From NCBI GenBank assembly GCA_039930045.1, contig JBDSQB010000003.1, positions 233,839 to 297,838 of the forward strand: 64,000 nucleotides of DNA. Reading direction: 5' to 3'. The notes below the pieces were generated by a model that was given only the letters and a program-made list of their open reading frames with translations, was not told the DNA's origin and made no database searches. The DNA is from Chthoniobacterales bacterium (GTDB lineage: Bacteria > Verrucomicrobiota > Verrucomicrobiia > Chthoniobacterales > DASVRZ01). Shown piece after piece: positions 26,566-34,449 of the stretch (position 1 is the stretch's first letter; each line of letters starts with the position of its first letter). A program made the translations under genes and the position numbers.

Positions 26566-26785
26566 TGGGGTTTTTATCGTACTTCAAAACTTGCGCACAA
26601 CATCGCCCACAAGTCGCAGTTGGTTCGCGCCTCCTCCCGTCATTGGACGTATATCCCCACCCCACGGCAACCGCCAGGACAGGTCATCCTTCAGCCGGAC
26701 ACCAACCCACTCCCACCGGCGTGTCGTGGAGCATTTGCAGCGAGCCGAAGCCCCATTGGGGAAATGAGAGCGCAACCAGTCTTCC

Positions 26786-27271
26786 TCACCCCCGCCGCGC
26801 CGCCTCGATCTTCGCCACATCGATCTTCCCCATCTCCATCATCGCCGCGAAGGCGCGCTTCGCCTCCGCCCCACCCGCCGCTATGGCCTCGGTCAGCACG
26901 CGCGGAGTGATCTGCCACGACACACCCCAACGATCCTGACACCACCCGCATTCGCTGGCCTCCCCACCGTTGCCCACGATCGCATTCCAGTAACGGTCCG
27001 TCTCCTCCTGCGAATCCGTCGCGACCTGAAAGGAAAAGGCTAGATTGTGCTTAAACTGCGGCCCGCCATTGATGCCCATGCAGGGGATGCCGAGCACAGT
27101 AAACTCCACCGTCAGCACATCGCCCTCCTTGCCCGATGGATAATCCCCCGGCGCAAGATGAATCGCCGTCACCTCGCTATCCGGAAACGTCGCCGCATAA
27201 AAGCGCGCCGCCTCGAGCGCATCCTTATCGTACCACAGGCAAATCGTATTCTTGGGAATGGTCTTCTTCAT
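26786..27271 (-). CDS. PhnB-like VOC-family protein
   Basis: 161 residues from the ATG at 27271 (M-K-K-T-I-P-K-N-T-I-C-L-W-Y). Typical blocks are A-A-R-F-Y-A-A-T-F-P-D-S, T-V-E-F-T-V-L-G-I-P-C-M-G-I-N-G-G-P, G-G-E-A-S-E-C-G-W-C-Q-D-R-W-G-V-S-W-Q, and the tail A-x-x-A-M-x-x-M-x-K-I-D-V-A. This is the PhnB/3-demethylubiquinone methyltransferase-like branch of the vicinal-oxygen-chelate fold. The biochemical role of this branch is mostly unknown. An ATG six codons upstream (27289) is a less likely start. Confidence 0.85.
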   Translation of the reverse strand: MKKTIPKNTICLWYDKDALEAARFYAATFPDSEVTAIHLAPGDYPSGKEGDVLTVEFTVLGIPCMGINGGPQFKHNLAFSFQVATDSQEETDRYWNAIVGNGGEASECGWCQDRWGVSWQITPRVLTEAIAAGGAEAKRAFAAMMEMGKIDVAKIEAARRG

Positions 27272-27705
27272 GCCGTGACTCTTGCCCAATCCAGTTCCGC
27301 GCGAAAGTCCGAAGTAGATAAGAGCCGTTTTCCACAGCCGCCGACAATCCTTCCCTGACCACTAAGCTCAGCTTCTCCAAGTAGCTTACACTTCCAAAAC
27401 CTCACCTTGGGAACGAGAGTGAGATTCGGATGCCTCGGTGGAAAGATTTCCGGTACACGTGGAAAACCACCGCGTTTTGTGGAAATTTAGTATCTGACTT
27501 TCTATGATGCGATTCGTCTGCGTCAGACAGTTACGAAGAACATTTGCCACTATGGACGCCACAAACTTGACAATAGTCGTATCTAATAGTTTGCGAAAGA
27601 GTGGGCATTGCCCTAAAAAACACGATGTGCGGACAAACATCCTACAATTCGCCGAGTAATTGAACAGCTTGTGTTTCTAAATCCACCTCATTTCAACATG
27701 TACTT
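27272..27705. other. 434-base divergent intergenic region at the left edge of an AT-rich island
   Basis: The left third still has chromosomal composition and holds a REP remnant (CTTGGGAACGAG, 27406-27417). From about 27470 rightward the sequence turns AT-rich, like the gene that follows. No convincing coding frame is present; a minus-strand frame at 27386-27640 has no ribosome site or protein-like composition. A TTGACA hexamer at 27567-27572 points toward the TIR gene, but no good -10 follows at normal spacing. The change in composition suggests a transfer boundary here. Confidence 0.5.
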
Positions 27706-30213
27706 ATGAAAGCTTTCCTATCCCATTCATCAGAAAATAAAGATTTTGTGGAAACGGTAGCAACGCAATTGGGTCGGCAGTTTTGTGTATTCGACAAGCA
27801 GAGCTTTCAATCTGGCATTGAGTTTAAGGATTCAATCGAAAAAGGATTGGATGACTCTACCCTTTTCGTTCTTTTCGCGAGCCCTGAAGCGCTTAAATCG
27901 ATTTGGGTCCAGTTTGAAATAACCGAAGCATTCTATAGTGTCGTGCATAAGCGACTGAATCGAGTTTTGGTTGTCATGCTTGGTGACTCGGTTCAGGTAT
28001 CACAGCTTCCTGAGTGGCTCCGACGTGCGAAAGTGATCGTGGTAAGTTCTCCCAAACAAACAGCACGAGAGATTCGTCTTCACTTAAACGAACTTTTGCG
28101 CGTCGAGAAGCATTCATTATTTATCGGGAGGACAAGAGAGATTGCGCAGGCTGAGCAGGAACTGCTTAACACACAGTCGGGTATTCCAAGGCGTTTTCTT
28201 GCTTTTGTAGGGCTTCCACAAATAGGACGTCGCTCTATCGCTAGGCGTGTGGCTCAAAACGTTTTGGGAATGCCAACAACAACTGAAGTTACAATTGAGA
28301 GCGGTGATGACCTTCGCGATATCGCATTCAAACTTGCAATCGAATCGGAACCCTACGCTGGCACTACATCACTAGCAGCAATTCAAGATGAAATAGCAAG
28401 TCTTTCGGATGATGAAGCGGCAAGTCGTGCATTACGTAATTTGCGTGCTATCGTTGCGACGGGTTCACTGCCAATGTTTGTTGACGCTGGAGGTTTGTTG
28501 AACGAAAACGGAGACTTTGCCGAATCGCTCGAACCTTTCTTCCACTTAATTAGCGGTGCAAGTGATGTATACCTTTTTTTCATTACATCCAGGAAACTTA
28601 CCAGAAGTGAACCTTTGACAGTTTCGATTGTGAGAATTCCATCACTTCCCGAAGCTGAAGTTTATAGGTTGCTACAAGCGCTCTCTGCACGAATAAATAT
28701 TCTGCTAAGTCAAACGCAACTAACGGCTATCGCCGGGCATGCAAGCGGCTATCCTCCTGCCTGCTATTTCGCTATCCAGCTAATAAAAGAATATGGTGTA
28801 GCAACTATATTGGCAAATTCCAGTGAACTTGTAGATTTTCGCATAGCAACATTCGTTGCTTATGTTACCAAACATGCTCTGTCTAAGCAGGAGAATGAAT
28901 TACTTCGGCTTCTCGCTAATTTCTCGCCATTACCGTTGCCAGTAATAGGTGGGCATTGTGGACTTGATGCAGAGGCTGTATCAGTAGCCATTGTTAAGCT
29001 AATCGACTTTTCAATGATCTCACCTGATCTGTCTGCACTTTACGCTATTTCTGATCCATTGCGCGACGCGATCTTTAAGCATTCTCGATATTTCCAGACA
29101 TCGGAAACAAAGAAGATTGCTGTAGCCCTTCACATATGGCTTGATCAAAATGATGAGGAGCAAGTTTCCTTACCTTTTTCGCGAGTCATTTATCGCGTTG
29201 CTCGCCACGCCAATGATGCTGCACTTGCTGAAAAAGTGGTCCACTTAACTGCGGATATTTTTAGGCTCGCAGAACAGGCTTACAATCAACAAGACTACGT
29301 TATTGCAGTCGAGGGTTTTCGTAAAGTGTTGGAGTTAAGGCCGGATCTTGAGCGTGCAACAGTTCTCTTGGTTCGCGCATTAGCACAACTCGACGAGTGG
29401 GGTGAGTGTGACTCTCTTTGTTCTGCAATGGAGGGGCGAAAAATGCCGACTAGGACGACCCAGTTTCTTCGTGGCTTTGTCGCTCGAAAACGGAGCTATT
29501 TTAGCAAAGCAATATCGCACTTTGAGTTAGCACGCAAAGCTGGCCGGAATGATGTTGCGGTTCTGCGGGAACTCGCCTCCTGCTATTTAATATCGGGAGA
29601 CTCAAGAAATGCCGATGAATGTCTGAAGGAAGCATTTGATTTACAACCGGACAATCCCTACTTAATCGACATGGCAGTCAAAGTAGCCATGCAGCTAGAT
29701 GACTTAAAGACCGCTGGACAACAACTTGAAAGACTTCGGATATTTGATACGGGCCAATTCTATTGGCACCGGATGGCGACCTACTATGTTGCTACTGATG
29801 ACATACCTGCGGCCATCGATGCGGGGATGCGTTCAGTTTCTGGTGAAGCTCGTCCTCGATACGAAGCTCTTTCGCATTTGGCTTACTGCGAGATCCGCGG
29901 TGGTAAAATAGACGAAGCAAGGGCTCACCTTGCCGAAATTGACAAGCTGTTCCCAAGACTCAGAACAAACATTACTTTTGCACTGCAATGTCAGCTGGAA
30001 TTGAAGTCAGGAAATCTTGAAGAGGTGCTTCGGCGTATAGATCAAGCATCAAGCAAAACAAATCGGTTTCTTGCAGCATTACGCTTTGGTGCAATTCGAA
30101 GAATACTAACCAATCCAGGGCTTACAGATAAACGTCGCCTGGAATTGCAGGCCGAGATTAAAGCCGCACCTACAGTTCTCGACGAGCCTGCATTCGGCGA
30201 TCTCCCAAGATGA
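27706..30213 (+). CDS. TIR / NB-ARC-like STAND / TPR protein, candidate anti-phage NLR-like sensor
   Basis: 835 residues. TIR domain (about 1-125): F-L-S-H-S-S-E-N-K-D-F at 4-14 and W67-x3-E71 placing the likely catalytic Glu. A STAND-type domain follows: F-I-G-R-T-R-E (139-145), a P-loop-like G-L-P-Q-I-G-R-R-S (169-177), Walker-B-like M-F-V-D-A-G-G-L-L (257-265), a sensor strand F-F-I-T-S-R (291-296) and a G-x-P motif (348-350). A winged-helix region (about 390-460) and eight or so TPRs (about 516-815) follow. In the P-loop, Arg175 replaces the Lys and Arg176 the Thr. TIR domains of such proteins degrade NAD+ on sensing phage. The gene is AT-rich against its surroundings and stands alone, both signs of transfer. 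Anti-phage function is inference. Confidence 0.85.
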   Translation: MKAFLSHSSENKDFVETVATQLGRQFCVFDKQSFQSGIEFKDSIEKGLDDSTLFVLFASPEALKSIWVQFEITEAFYSVVHKRLNRVLVVMLGDSVQVSQLPEWLRRAKVIVVSSPKQTAREIRLHLNELLRVEKHSLFIGRTREIAQAEQELLNTQSGIPRRFLAFVGLPQIGRRSIARRVAQNVLGMPTTTEVTIESGDDLRDIAFKLAIESEPYAGTTSLAAIQDEIASLSDDEAASRALRNLRAIVATGSLPMFVDAGGLLNENGDFAESLEPFFHLISGASDVYLFFITSRKLTRSEPLTVSIVRIPSLPEAEVYRLLQALSARINILLSQTQLTAIAGHASGYPPACYFAIQLIKEYGVATILANSSELVDFRIATFVAYVTKHALSKQENELLRLLANFSPLPLPVIGGHCGLDAEAVSVAIVKLIDFSMISPDLSALYAISDPLRDAIFKHSRYFQTSETKKIAVALHIWLDQNDEEQVSLPFSRVIYRVARHANDAALAEKVVHLTADIFRLAEQAYNQQDYVIAVEGFRKVLELRPDLERATVLLVRALAQLDEWGECDSLCSAMEGRKMPTRTTQFLRGFVARKRSYFSKAISHFELARKAGRNDVAVLRELASCYLISGDSRNADECLKEAFDLQPDNPYLIDMAVKVAMQLDDLKTAGQQLERLRIFDTGQFYWHRMATYYVATDDIPAAIDAGMRSVSGEARPRYEALSHLAYCEIRGGKIDEARAHLAEIDKLFPRLRTNITFALQCQLELKSGNLEEVLRRIDQASSKTNRFLAALRFGAIRRILTNPGLTDKRRLELQAEIKAAPTVLDEPAFGDLPR

Positions 30214-30584
30214 AACCTAAGGTCTCAGTTTTAGTTTTTTTCCTTCCCCCACCTTTGCAGGCGCAGCCAGCAGAGATCGCCACTAAGCGGTAAATCCCCC
30301 ACCGCACCCGGCACACAGAGGCAGAATCTTGACCGATATGTGATCGCCTGCCCAACTCAAATGTTGTCGCACCGACTTCATTCTCCGCATCCGGCTCCTC
30401 GCCCAGTTGATGCCGCATCACCGTCGACATATCCGTCAACACCGTATCGTCGAACGTCGTCACAGCGCACACGCTGTCGGTTTGTCTCTGCCATAATGCC
30501 GAGGAGTCGCCTGCTGATCGCGTCGACCTATGAAGGATATTTGCTGGCTAACAAATGCCTCTTTACAATGAGAATGCCCGTCAT
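30214..30584. other. Intergenic region after the TIR gene, no gene supported
   Basis: Composition returns from AT-rich to chromosomal in this stretch. A minus-strand frame (30170-30472, 100 codons) overlaps the end of the TIR gene and reads like a coding remnant (D-D-T-V-L-T-D-M-S-T-V-M), but has no recognisable domain and no partner, so it was not called. A T-rich run at about 30229-30242 follows the TIR stop without a strong stem. The segment leads into the degenerate 21-bp repeat. Confidence 0.4.
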
Positions 30585-30773
30585 TTGCTCCAGCTTCGAT
30601 GGCGGTTGCTCCAACTTGGCAGGAAGATGCGCCGTGTCCTCGAGAAGTTGCGCGGCATTATCGGGCGAGTGCTCGGTGATTACGTGCAGACGCTCCGTGT
30701 TCTCGTGAAGATGCTTGGTGCTTGTGCGCGCATGCTCAGTGTCTGCACACGGGTGCAGTTGTGTTATCCTTTT
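30585..30773. repeat. Degenerate 21-bp-period repeat downstream of the rhodanese-YceI gene
   Basis: Units start at 30585, 30606, 30627, 30648, 30669, 30690, 30711, 30732 and 30753, each 21 bases, strongly diverged but kept in register. The unit at 30627 (ATGCGCCGTGTCCTC) matches the first unit of the other array at 31873 (ATGCGCCGTGTTCTC), and both are preceded by GGCAGG. On the minus strand the units encode heptads such as L-H-E-N-T-E-R and L-L-E-D-T-A-H, but no start codon was found for this frame, which is also out of register with the upstream gene. It looks like a decayed copy of the 31.9-32.2 kb array. Confidence 0.7.
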
Positions 30774-30778
30774 GTGCC

Positions 30779-31678
30779 TCAGCCCTGCCGCTCCGCGTGG
30801 ACTTTGACATGCAGATGGATGTGGTCGTTGACGAGGTGTTGGCCGAGGAAACGGTAGAGTTTGCCGGAGCCGTATTGGCTGCCGTAGTCGGTGCGGTCTA
30901 GTTCGAGCGAACCTTGGGCGGTCAGGCTCTGGCCGTCTTCCGCAGCGGCGATGAGGACGGGGAACTCCAGCGGGCGGCTGATGCCGCGCAGCGTGAAGGT
31001 GCCGCGCAGACGATAGTTGGGCGTGCCGTCGGTGCAGAGGGCGATTTTCTCGACACTCGCGGCGACGAACTCGGCGGTGGGATGATGCGCCACGTCGAAG
31101 AAATCGGCAGTGTGCAGGTGCGCGATGAGCTGGCGATTGAGCGCGGTGTCGGCGAGGTCTTCATTGGCGATGCTGGCCATGTCCACGGTGAAGCGGGCGG
31201 AGACGAGCTGGCCCTGACTCAAAACAATGTTGCCGGAGGCGAGCTGCACCGTGCCCCGGTGGTAGTTAAAGAGGTTGCTGCCGATCCAGCGGATGACGCT
31301 CCCGGTGGGGTCGAGGCGAAATGTGCCATCGGGAATGGGCGGCTGCGGGAGTTGGCCATGGCCTTCGAGAGGCAGACCGGCGGCTTGCCATTCGGCGAGT
31401 CCGCCCTCAAAGGACTGCGCCTGTGTGTAACCAGCCGCGCGGAGTTTTGCCGCAGCCGTCGTGGCGTCCAGCGATCCCTCGCCCGCGCCGTAAACAATGA
31501 GCGAGGCTGACGGATCGGGCACGAGTGCCTGGATTTGATCGAGAAAGCTAATCTCGTAAACGCACGCGTTCTGCGAACCGGGGATGCGGGCAGCGGCGAA
31601 GATTACTGCCGGAAGCACGTGGATGAGAGCCGGTGCGTGGGCTGATTGAAGCAGGGTCTGAAGTTCGTGCGCGGTCAT
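30779..31678 (-). CDS. Rhodanese-like domain fused to YceI domain; rhodanese Cys missing
   Basis: 299 residues without a signal peptide. Residues 1-105 form a rhodanese fold (A-R-I-P-G-S-x-N-A at 30-38; F-E-G-G-L-A-E-W-x-A-A-G-L-P near 90-103). The active-site loop reads V-Y-G-A-G-E-G-S (62-69), so Gly64 stands where the sulfur-carrying Cys should be. Residues about 118-295 form a YceI-like lipocalin fold, starting F-R-L-D-P-x-G-S-V-I-R-W and containing L-R-G-T-F-T-L-R-G-I-S-R-P. YceI domains bind isoprenoid-like lipids. The fusion may be a binding or stress protein; sulfurtransferase activity is unlikely. Both flanks carry 21-bp-period repeats. Confidence 0.8.
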   Translation of the reverse strand: MTAHELQTLLQSAHAPALIHVLPAVIFAAARIPGSQNACVYEISFLDQIQALVPDPSASLIVYGAGEGSLDATTAAAKLRAAGYTQAQSFEGGLAEWQAAGLPLEGHGQLPQPPIPDGTFRLDPTGSVIRWIGSNLFNYHRGTVQLASGNIVLSQGQLVSARFTVDMASIANEDLADTALNRQLIAHLHTADFFDVAHHPTAEFVAASVEKIALCTDGTPNYRLRGTFTLRGISRPLEFPVLIAAAEDGQSLTAQGSLELDRTDYGSQYGSGKLYRFLGQHLVNDHIHLHVKVHAERQG

Positions 31679-31872
31679 GATTGCACATCACACGATGTCA
31701 TTCGCACAGGGTTCCCGGCAGGTTGCGCGAAGGAATCAGACATACACATGAGTTAATAGGAGCAAACCGCAGTCAGCTTATCGAAAACGAGGAAGAAAAG
31801 ACAAGCGAATACTGGAAACTCAAGTTCCAGACAGCCGCGCCCGGTAAGCAAATACGGCAGGTTCGTAGTCAG

Positions 31873-32166
31873 ATGCGCCGTGTTCTCAAGCAAAGCCATC
31901 GTGTTCGCGTGAGGAAGCGTCGTGTTTGCGTGCAGAGTCGCCGTGTTTGCGTGCAAAGTCGCCGTGTTCGCGTGCAAAGTCGCCGTGTTCGCGTGCGAAG
32001 TCGCCGTGTTCGTGTGCAGAGTCGCCGTGTTCGCGTGCAGAGTCGCCGTGTTCTCATGCAAAGTCTCCGTGTTCTCATGCAAAGTCTCCGTGTTCGCGTG
32101 TAAAGTCGGCGTGTTCTCATGCGAAGTCGCCGGGTTCGCGTGAGAATGCTCCGTATTTCTTGGCGG
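31873..32166. repeat. 21-bp tandem array (AGTCGCCGTGTTCGCGTGCAA-type), about 14 units
   Basis: Exact 21-base steps run from 31873 to about 32166. The central units at 31936, 31957, 31978, 31999, 32020 and 32041 are nearly identical and the outer ones diverge. There are no spacers, so it is not a CRISPR array. Because the period is 7 codons, several frames are open. On the minus strand one frame gives heptads H-A-N-T-A-T-L (166 codons from a TTG at 32253 to 31753), another gives T-R-T-R-R-L repeats from an ATG at 32237. The first has the more protein-like composition and shares the end L-L-E-N-T-A-H-L with the decayed array at 30.6 kb. Whether it is translated is unresolved. Confidence 0.85.
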
Positions 32167-32756
32167 CAAACGGTCCCTGCGGCGTCTTTTTTTGGGGTTA
32201 GCGAACGATTTTGGAGCGATTTTTTGGCTATTTGCATCGACCTCGACGGTCAAAAATCGCCGCTAAAAGGCTTTTTGTGGAATGGAACGTTTCAAATCTG
32301 AGAAATAGTTTCTCGAAAATAAGGTTCTGCCCGTGTAATAACGCCATTATTTTCATGCCACTTTGTCAGTTAGGGCGATATTGGCTGGGAATAAATTTAT
32401 TTAGAAGAAAGCTTTAAGGCCTTCGCAAGGCCCCTTTTCGGTTTGTCCGCGATGTTAGAAAAGGCTGCTTTTGGGGCTTCTTCTTTTTACAGTATTCGCA
32501 CTGGCATATTGACTGCTAAGCAAGCCCCCTGACCAGGGTTGAGCTTGTTCGCCGGGGACGACTCTGATGTTAGTCAGACGTACTAGCGAATGCTCCTAAC
32601 ATTGCGGCCCTGTTTTCCATCGAACGCAAAAATTCGTGGCACGGCATGGGCTAGGGATCGGCTTTGTCACTGGATCGCAACCAACAGGTTCCAGCAAAAA
32701 ATAAAACCTGCGGCGGAGTTAGAACCCGCTGTCACAAAAAATAGAAAGTTAGAAAT
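32167..32756. other. 590-base gap: AT-rich region and long leader of the Fn3 gene
   Basis: No confident gene. A 68-codon plus-strand frame (32211-32417) ends right at a hairpin-and-T-run terminator (32418-32438) but shows no family resemblance. The remaining 318 bases before the Fn3 gene contain several GTTAG/CTAAC copies and short A-runs just before the start codon, and could be a structured leader or hold a small RNA. No known riboswitch consensus was recognised. Confidence 0.4.
32418..32438 (+). terminator. Intrinsic-terminator-like hairpin
   Basis: Six-base stem GGCCTT / AAGGCC (32418-32423 and 32427-32432) with a 3-base loop, followed by CC and TTTT. It closes an AT-rich stretch with no confident gene, so it may end a small RNA or a short peptide gene upstream. 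Confidence 0.45.
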
Positions 32757-33386
32757 ATGTTAAAGCAAAATGGATTCTTTCCACGGGTCGCACTGGGCTT
32801 TGTCCAGTTGACCGACCCCAACCTCGTCTCGTTTGCCACCAATGTCGTCACTCTGACGACAGGCAATGCGAGCTACCCCACTCCCACGCCCACCCTGGCG
32901 GCGGTGACCACGGCCAGTAGCAAACTCAGCGATCTAGCGGTCACTGCCTTGAATCGCGACCGAATCGCCATCGCCACCCGCAATGCGGCCCGCGAGGAGT
33001 TGCTCACGCTCATGCGCACTCTGGCGGCTTATGTCACCTGCCATTGCAATGAGGACGTGCTCACGCTGATCACTTCCGGCTTCGATGCCGTGCGTGCGGC
33101 GGGTCCAATCGGTGTGTTGTCGGCTCCAGAAAATCCACGGCTGAGTTACACCGGTATGAGCGGCGATCTGCTCTTCCGCATCAAGAGCAACAGCAATGCC
33201 CGCAACTACTCGATCGAGACTGCGGAACAGGCGGAAGGCCCATGGAAGAGCTTCGGTCTCTCGACGACCGCCAGTGTGACCATCAACGAACTCACTCCCG
33301 GCAAAACCTACTGGGTGCGAGCCTGCGCCAACGGCACGGCGGGCTCCAGCGATTGGTCGGTACCCACCTCGATGATGGCAGTCTAA
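32757..33386 (+). CDS. Fibronectin type III-like protein of the short verrucomicrobial type
   Basis: 209 residues. The N-terminal half (V-A-L-G-F-V-Q-L-T-D-P-N-L-V, T-P-T-P-T-L-A-A-V, A-A-R-E-E-L-L-T-L-M-R-T-L-A-A-Y-V) is helical. The C-terminal 90 residues look like one Fn3 domain (N-Y-S-I-E-T-A-E, then L-T-P-G-K-T-Y-W-V-R-A-C-A-N-G, S-D-W-S). Proteins with this exact layout are, from memory, common in multiple copies in Verrucomicrobiota, and their function is not established. There is no signal peptide. A long AT-richer leader precedes it and a clean terminator follows. Confidence 0.75.
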   Translation: MLKQNGFFPRVALGFVQLTDPNLVSFATNVVTLTTGNASYPTPTPTLAAVTTASSKLSDLAVTALNRDRIAIATRNAAREELLTLMRTLAAYVTCHCNEDVLTLITSGFDAVRAAGPIGVLSAPENPRLSYTGMSGDLLFRIKSNSNARNYSIETAEQAEGPWKSFGLSTTASVTINELTPGKTYWVRACANGTAGSSDWSVPTSMMAV

Positions 33387-33416
33387 CTCGAATGGATGGA
33401 AATCTAAAAAACAGAA

Positions 33417-33447
33417 AGGCGTGCTTCGATGGGGGCACGCCTTTTTT
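33417..33447 (+). terminator. Rho-independent terminator of the Fn3 gene
   Basis: Stem AGGCGTGC (33417-33424) pairs with GCACGCCT (33435-33442), followed by a run of T to 33447, 31 bases after the Fn3 stop codon. It is a textbook intrinsic terminator and supports the gene as a single-gene transcript. Confidence 0.85.
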
Positions 33448-33507
33448 GTTGGTTAGAGAGTCACCAGCTATCTCCAGCCTGCCGCTGCGCGAGATGCGGA
33501 CGAGTGG

Positions 33508-33705
33508 CTAGGTGATGCGCCGAAGGGCGCGGCGGGCAAACGGCACTGTGCTGACCACCCCAATGGTGGTAAGGAGGATGCCCAGCTTCCGACGCTGCTG
33601 ACGGTCGAGACGATCTCCAAACAGGAGGGCCAGCCCGGCCCCGAGCAGGGCGCGAGTGGAAACGATCCCGAATAGAATGGGCAACGGAAGGGTAATGTTT
33701 TTCAT
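33508..33705 (-). CDS. Small membrane protein, function unknown
   Basis: 65 residues with a hydrophobic N-terminal segment (about 6-28), a basic loop R-L-D-R-Q-Q-R-R-K and a second segment (about 41-55). A GGGAG ribosome site sits on the minus strand at a good distance from the ATG at 33705, and a TATAAT on the minus strand lies just beyond it. No family recognised. The short length and isolated position limit the call, but the control signals support it. Confidence 0.55.
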   Translation of the reverse strand: MKNITLPLPILFGIVSTRALLGAGLALLFGDRLDRQQRRKLGILLTTIGVVSTVPFARRALRRIT

Positions 33706-33723
33706 GGTGAAGGGTTCTCCCCT

Positions 33724-33729
33724 ATTATA
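33724..33729 (-). promoter_or_regulatory. Candidate -10 element for the small membrane protein gene
   Basis: The minus strand reads TATAAT here, about 19 bases upstream of the ATG at 33705. A clear -35 was not seen at normal spacing. The plus strand also has a TATAAT at 33726-33731, so the element is close to symmetric and direction is not certain. Confidence 0.35.
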
Positions 33730-33854
33730 ATACGGCTGCCAACAGCGTGTGAGTGTATGAAGATGCCCCCCTCGTTCCTAGCTTCGGTCTTGGGGCGCAT
33801 CAGTTCCAGCCGATCACAAAACGACACTACATTTTGTTAGTGGCCTAGTCCCAT

Positions 33855-34334
33855 CTAGGCGGTCTGCATTTGTCGGATGGGAGATGGTGTCGCGGGCAGC
33901 CAGCCGTGGGTGGCGAGGATTTCCTCGAGCATGTGTTTGTAGGTGATCATCTGGGGCTGGCCAGAGGCTGGATAAGTAGTCTCCTGCTCGTGGGCGAGAC
34001 AAATGGCAAGGTAGTTGAGGACGAGCGGATGATTCTCCGGCAGCCAGACTCCGTCGATCTCGTATTCGCGTCCCATGTTCAAGCAATAAGGGGCGATCTC
34101 TGTCTGCCGGCCCGCGGTGTCTTTTACGAGGACTCCTGTACTATTCACCTTCACTACCTTGATCGACTTTCCCTCGGGCCATGCCTCAGGGCCCCAACCG
34201 TCGTGGTAGTGGATATTTCCCACCATGCCGGGTTCTGGGTGGATGTAGCGGATGTCGGTGACGATGCTTTTCTGCATAACTAGACAGATATTCCGCATCA
34301 GGACGGACGCGACGAGTTTCCTCTCAGGAAACAC
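33855..34334 (-). CDS. Hypothetical protein
   Basis: Up to 159 residues; the likely start is one of the later Met codons (M-Q-K-S-I-V-T-D at 34277 gives 140 residues). Seen: D-I-R-Y-I-H-P-E-P-G-M-V-G-N-I-H-Y-H-D-G-W-G, then a short beta-rich stretch K-V-V-K-V-N-S-T-G-V-L-V-K-D and a helical tail with H-E-Q-E-T. No signal peptide or membrane segment. The His-rich N-terminal part might bind a metal. No family recognised. It is flanked by gaps of about 115-150 bases on both sides and divergent from the next gene. Confidence 0.5.
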   Translation of the reverse strand: MFPERKLVASVLMRNICLVMQKSIVTDIRYIHPEPGMVGNIHYHDGWGPEAWPEGKSIKVVKVNSTGVLVKDTAGRQTEIAPYCLNMGREYEIDGVWLPENHPLVLNYLAICLAHEQETTYPASGQPQMITYKHMLEEILATHGWLPATPSPIRQMQTA

Positions 34335-34449
34335 CCTGATCGCGGTGGTTCATGATTGTTTTCCCTCGGGGAAACTTCGTAACTCAGGAAGGTGCGATGG
34401 CTAAGTTTATACAACTAACAGGCGACTACGACTCGTATCTGGAAACACT

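Noticed and set aside
27567..27595. Sigma-70 promoter for the TIR gene (TTGACA at 27567)
   Set aside because: No acceptable -10 hexamer at 16-18 bases; kept only as a comment on the intergenic region.
30170..30472. 100-codon minus-strand frame overlapping the end of the TIR gene
   Set aside because: No family, no ribosome site, overlaps a real gene end; may be a remnant but cannot be supported.
31873..32166. Possible CRISPR array
   Set aside because: Units are 21 bp and directly adjacent with no spacers, and no cas genes are present.
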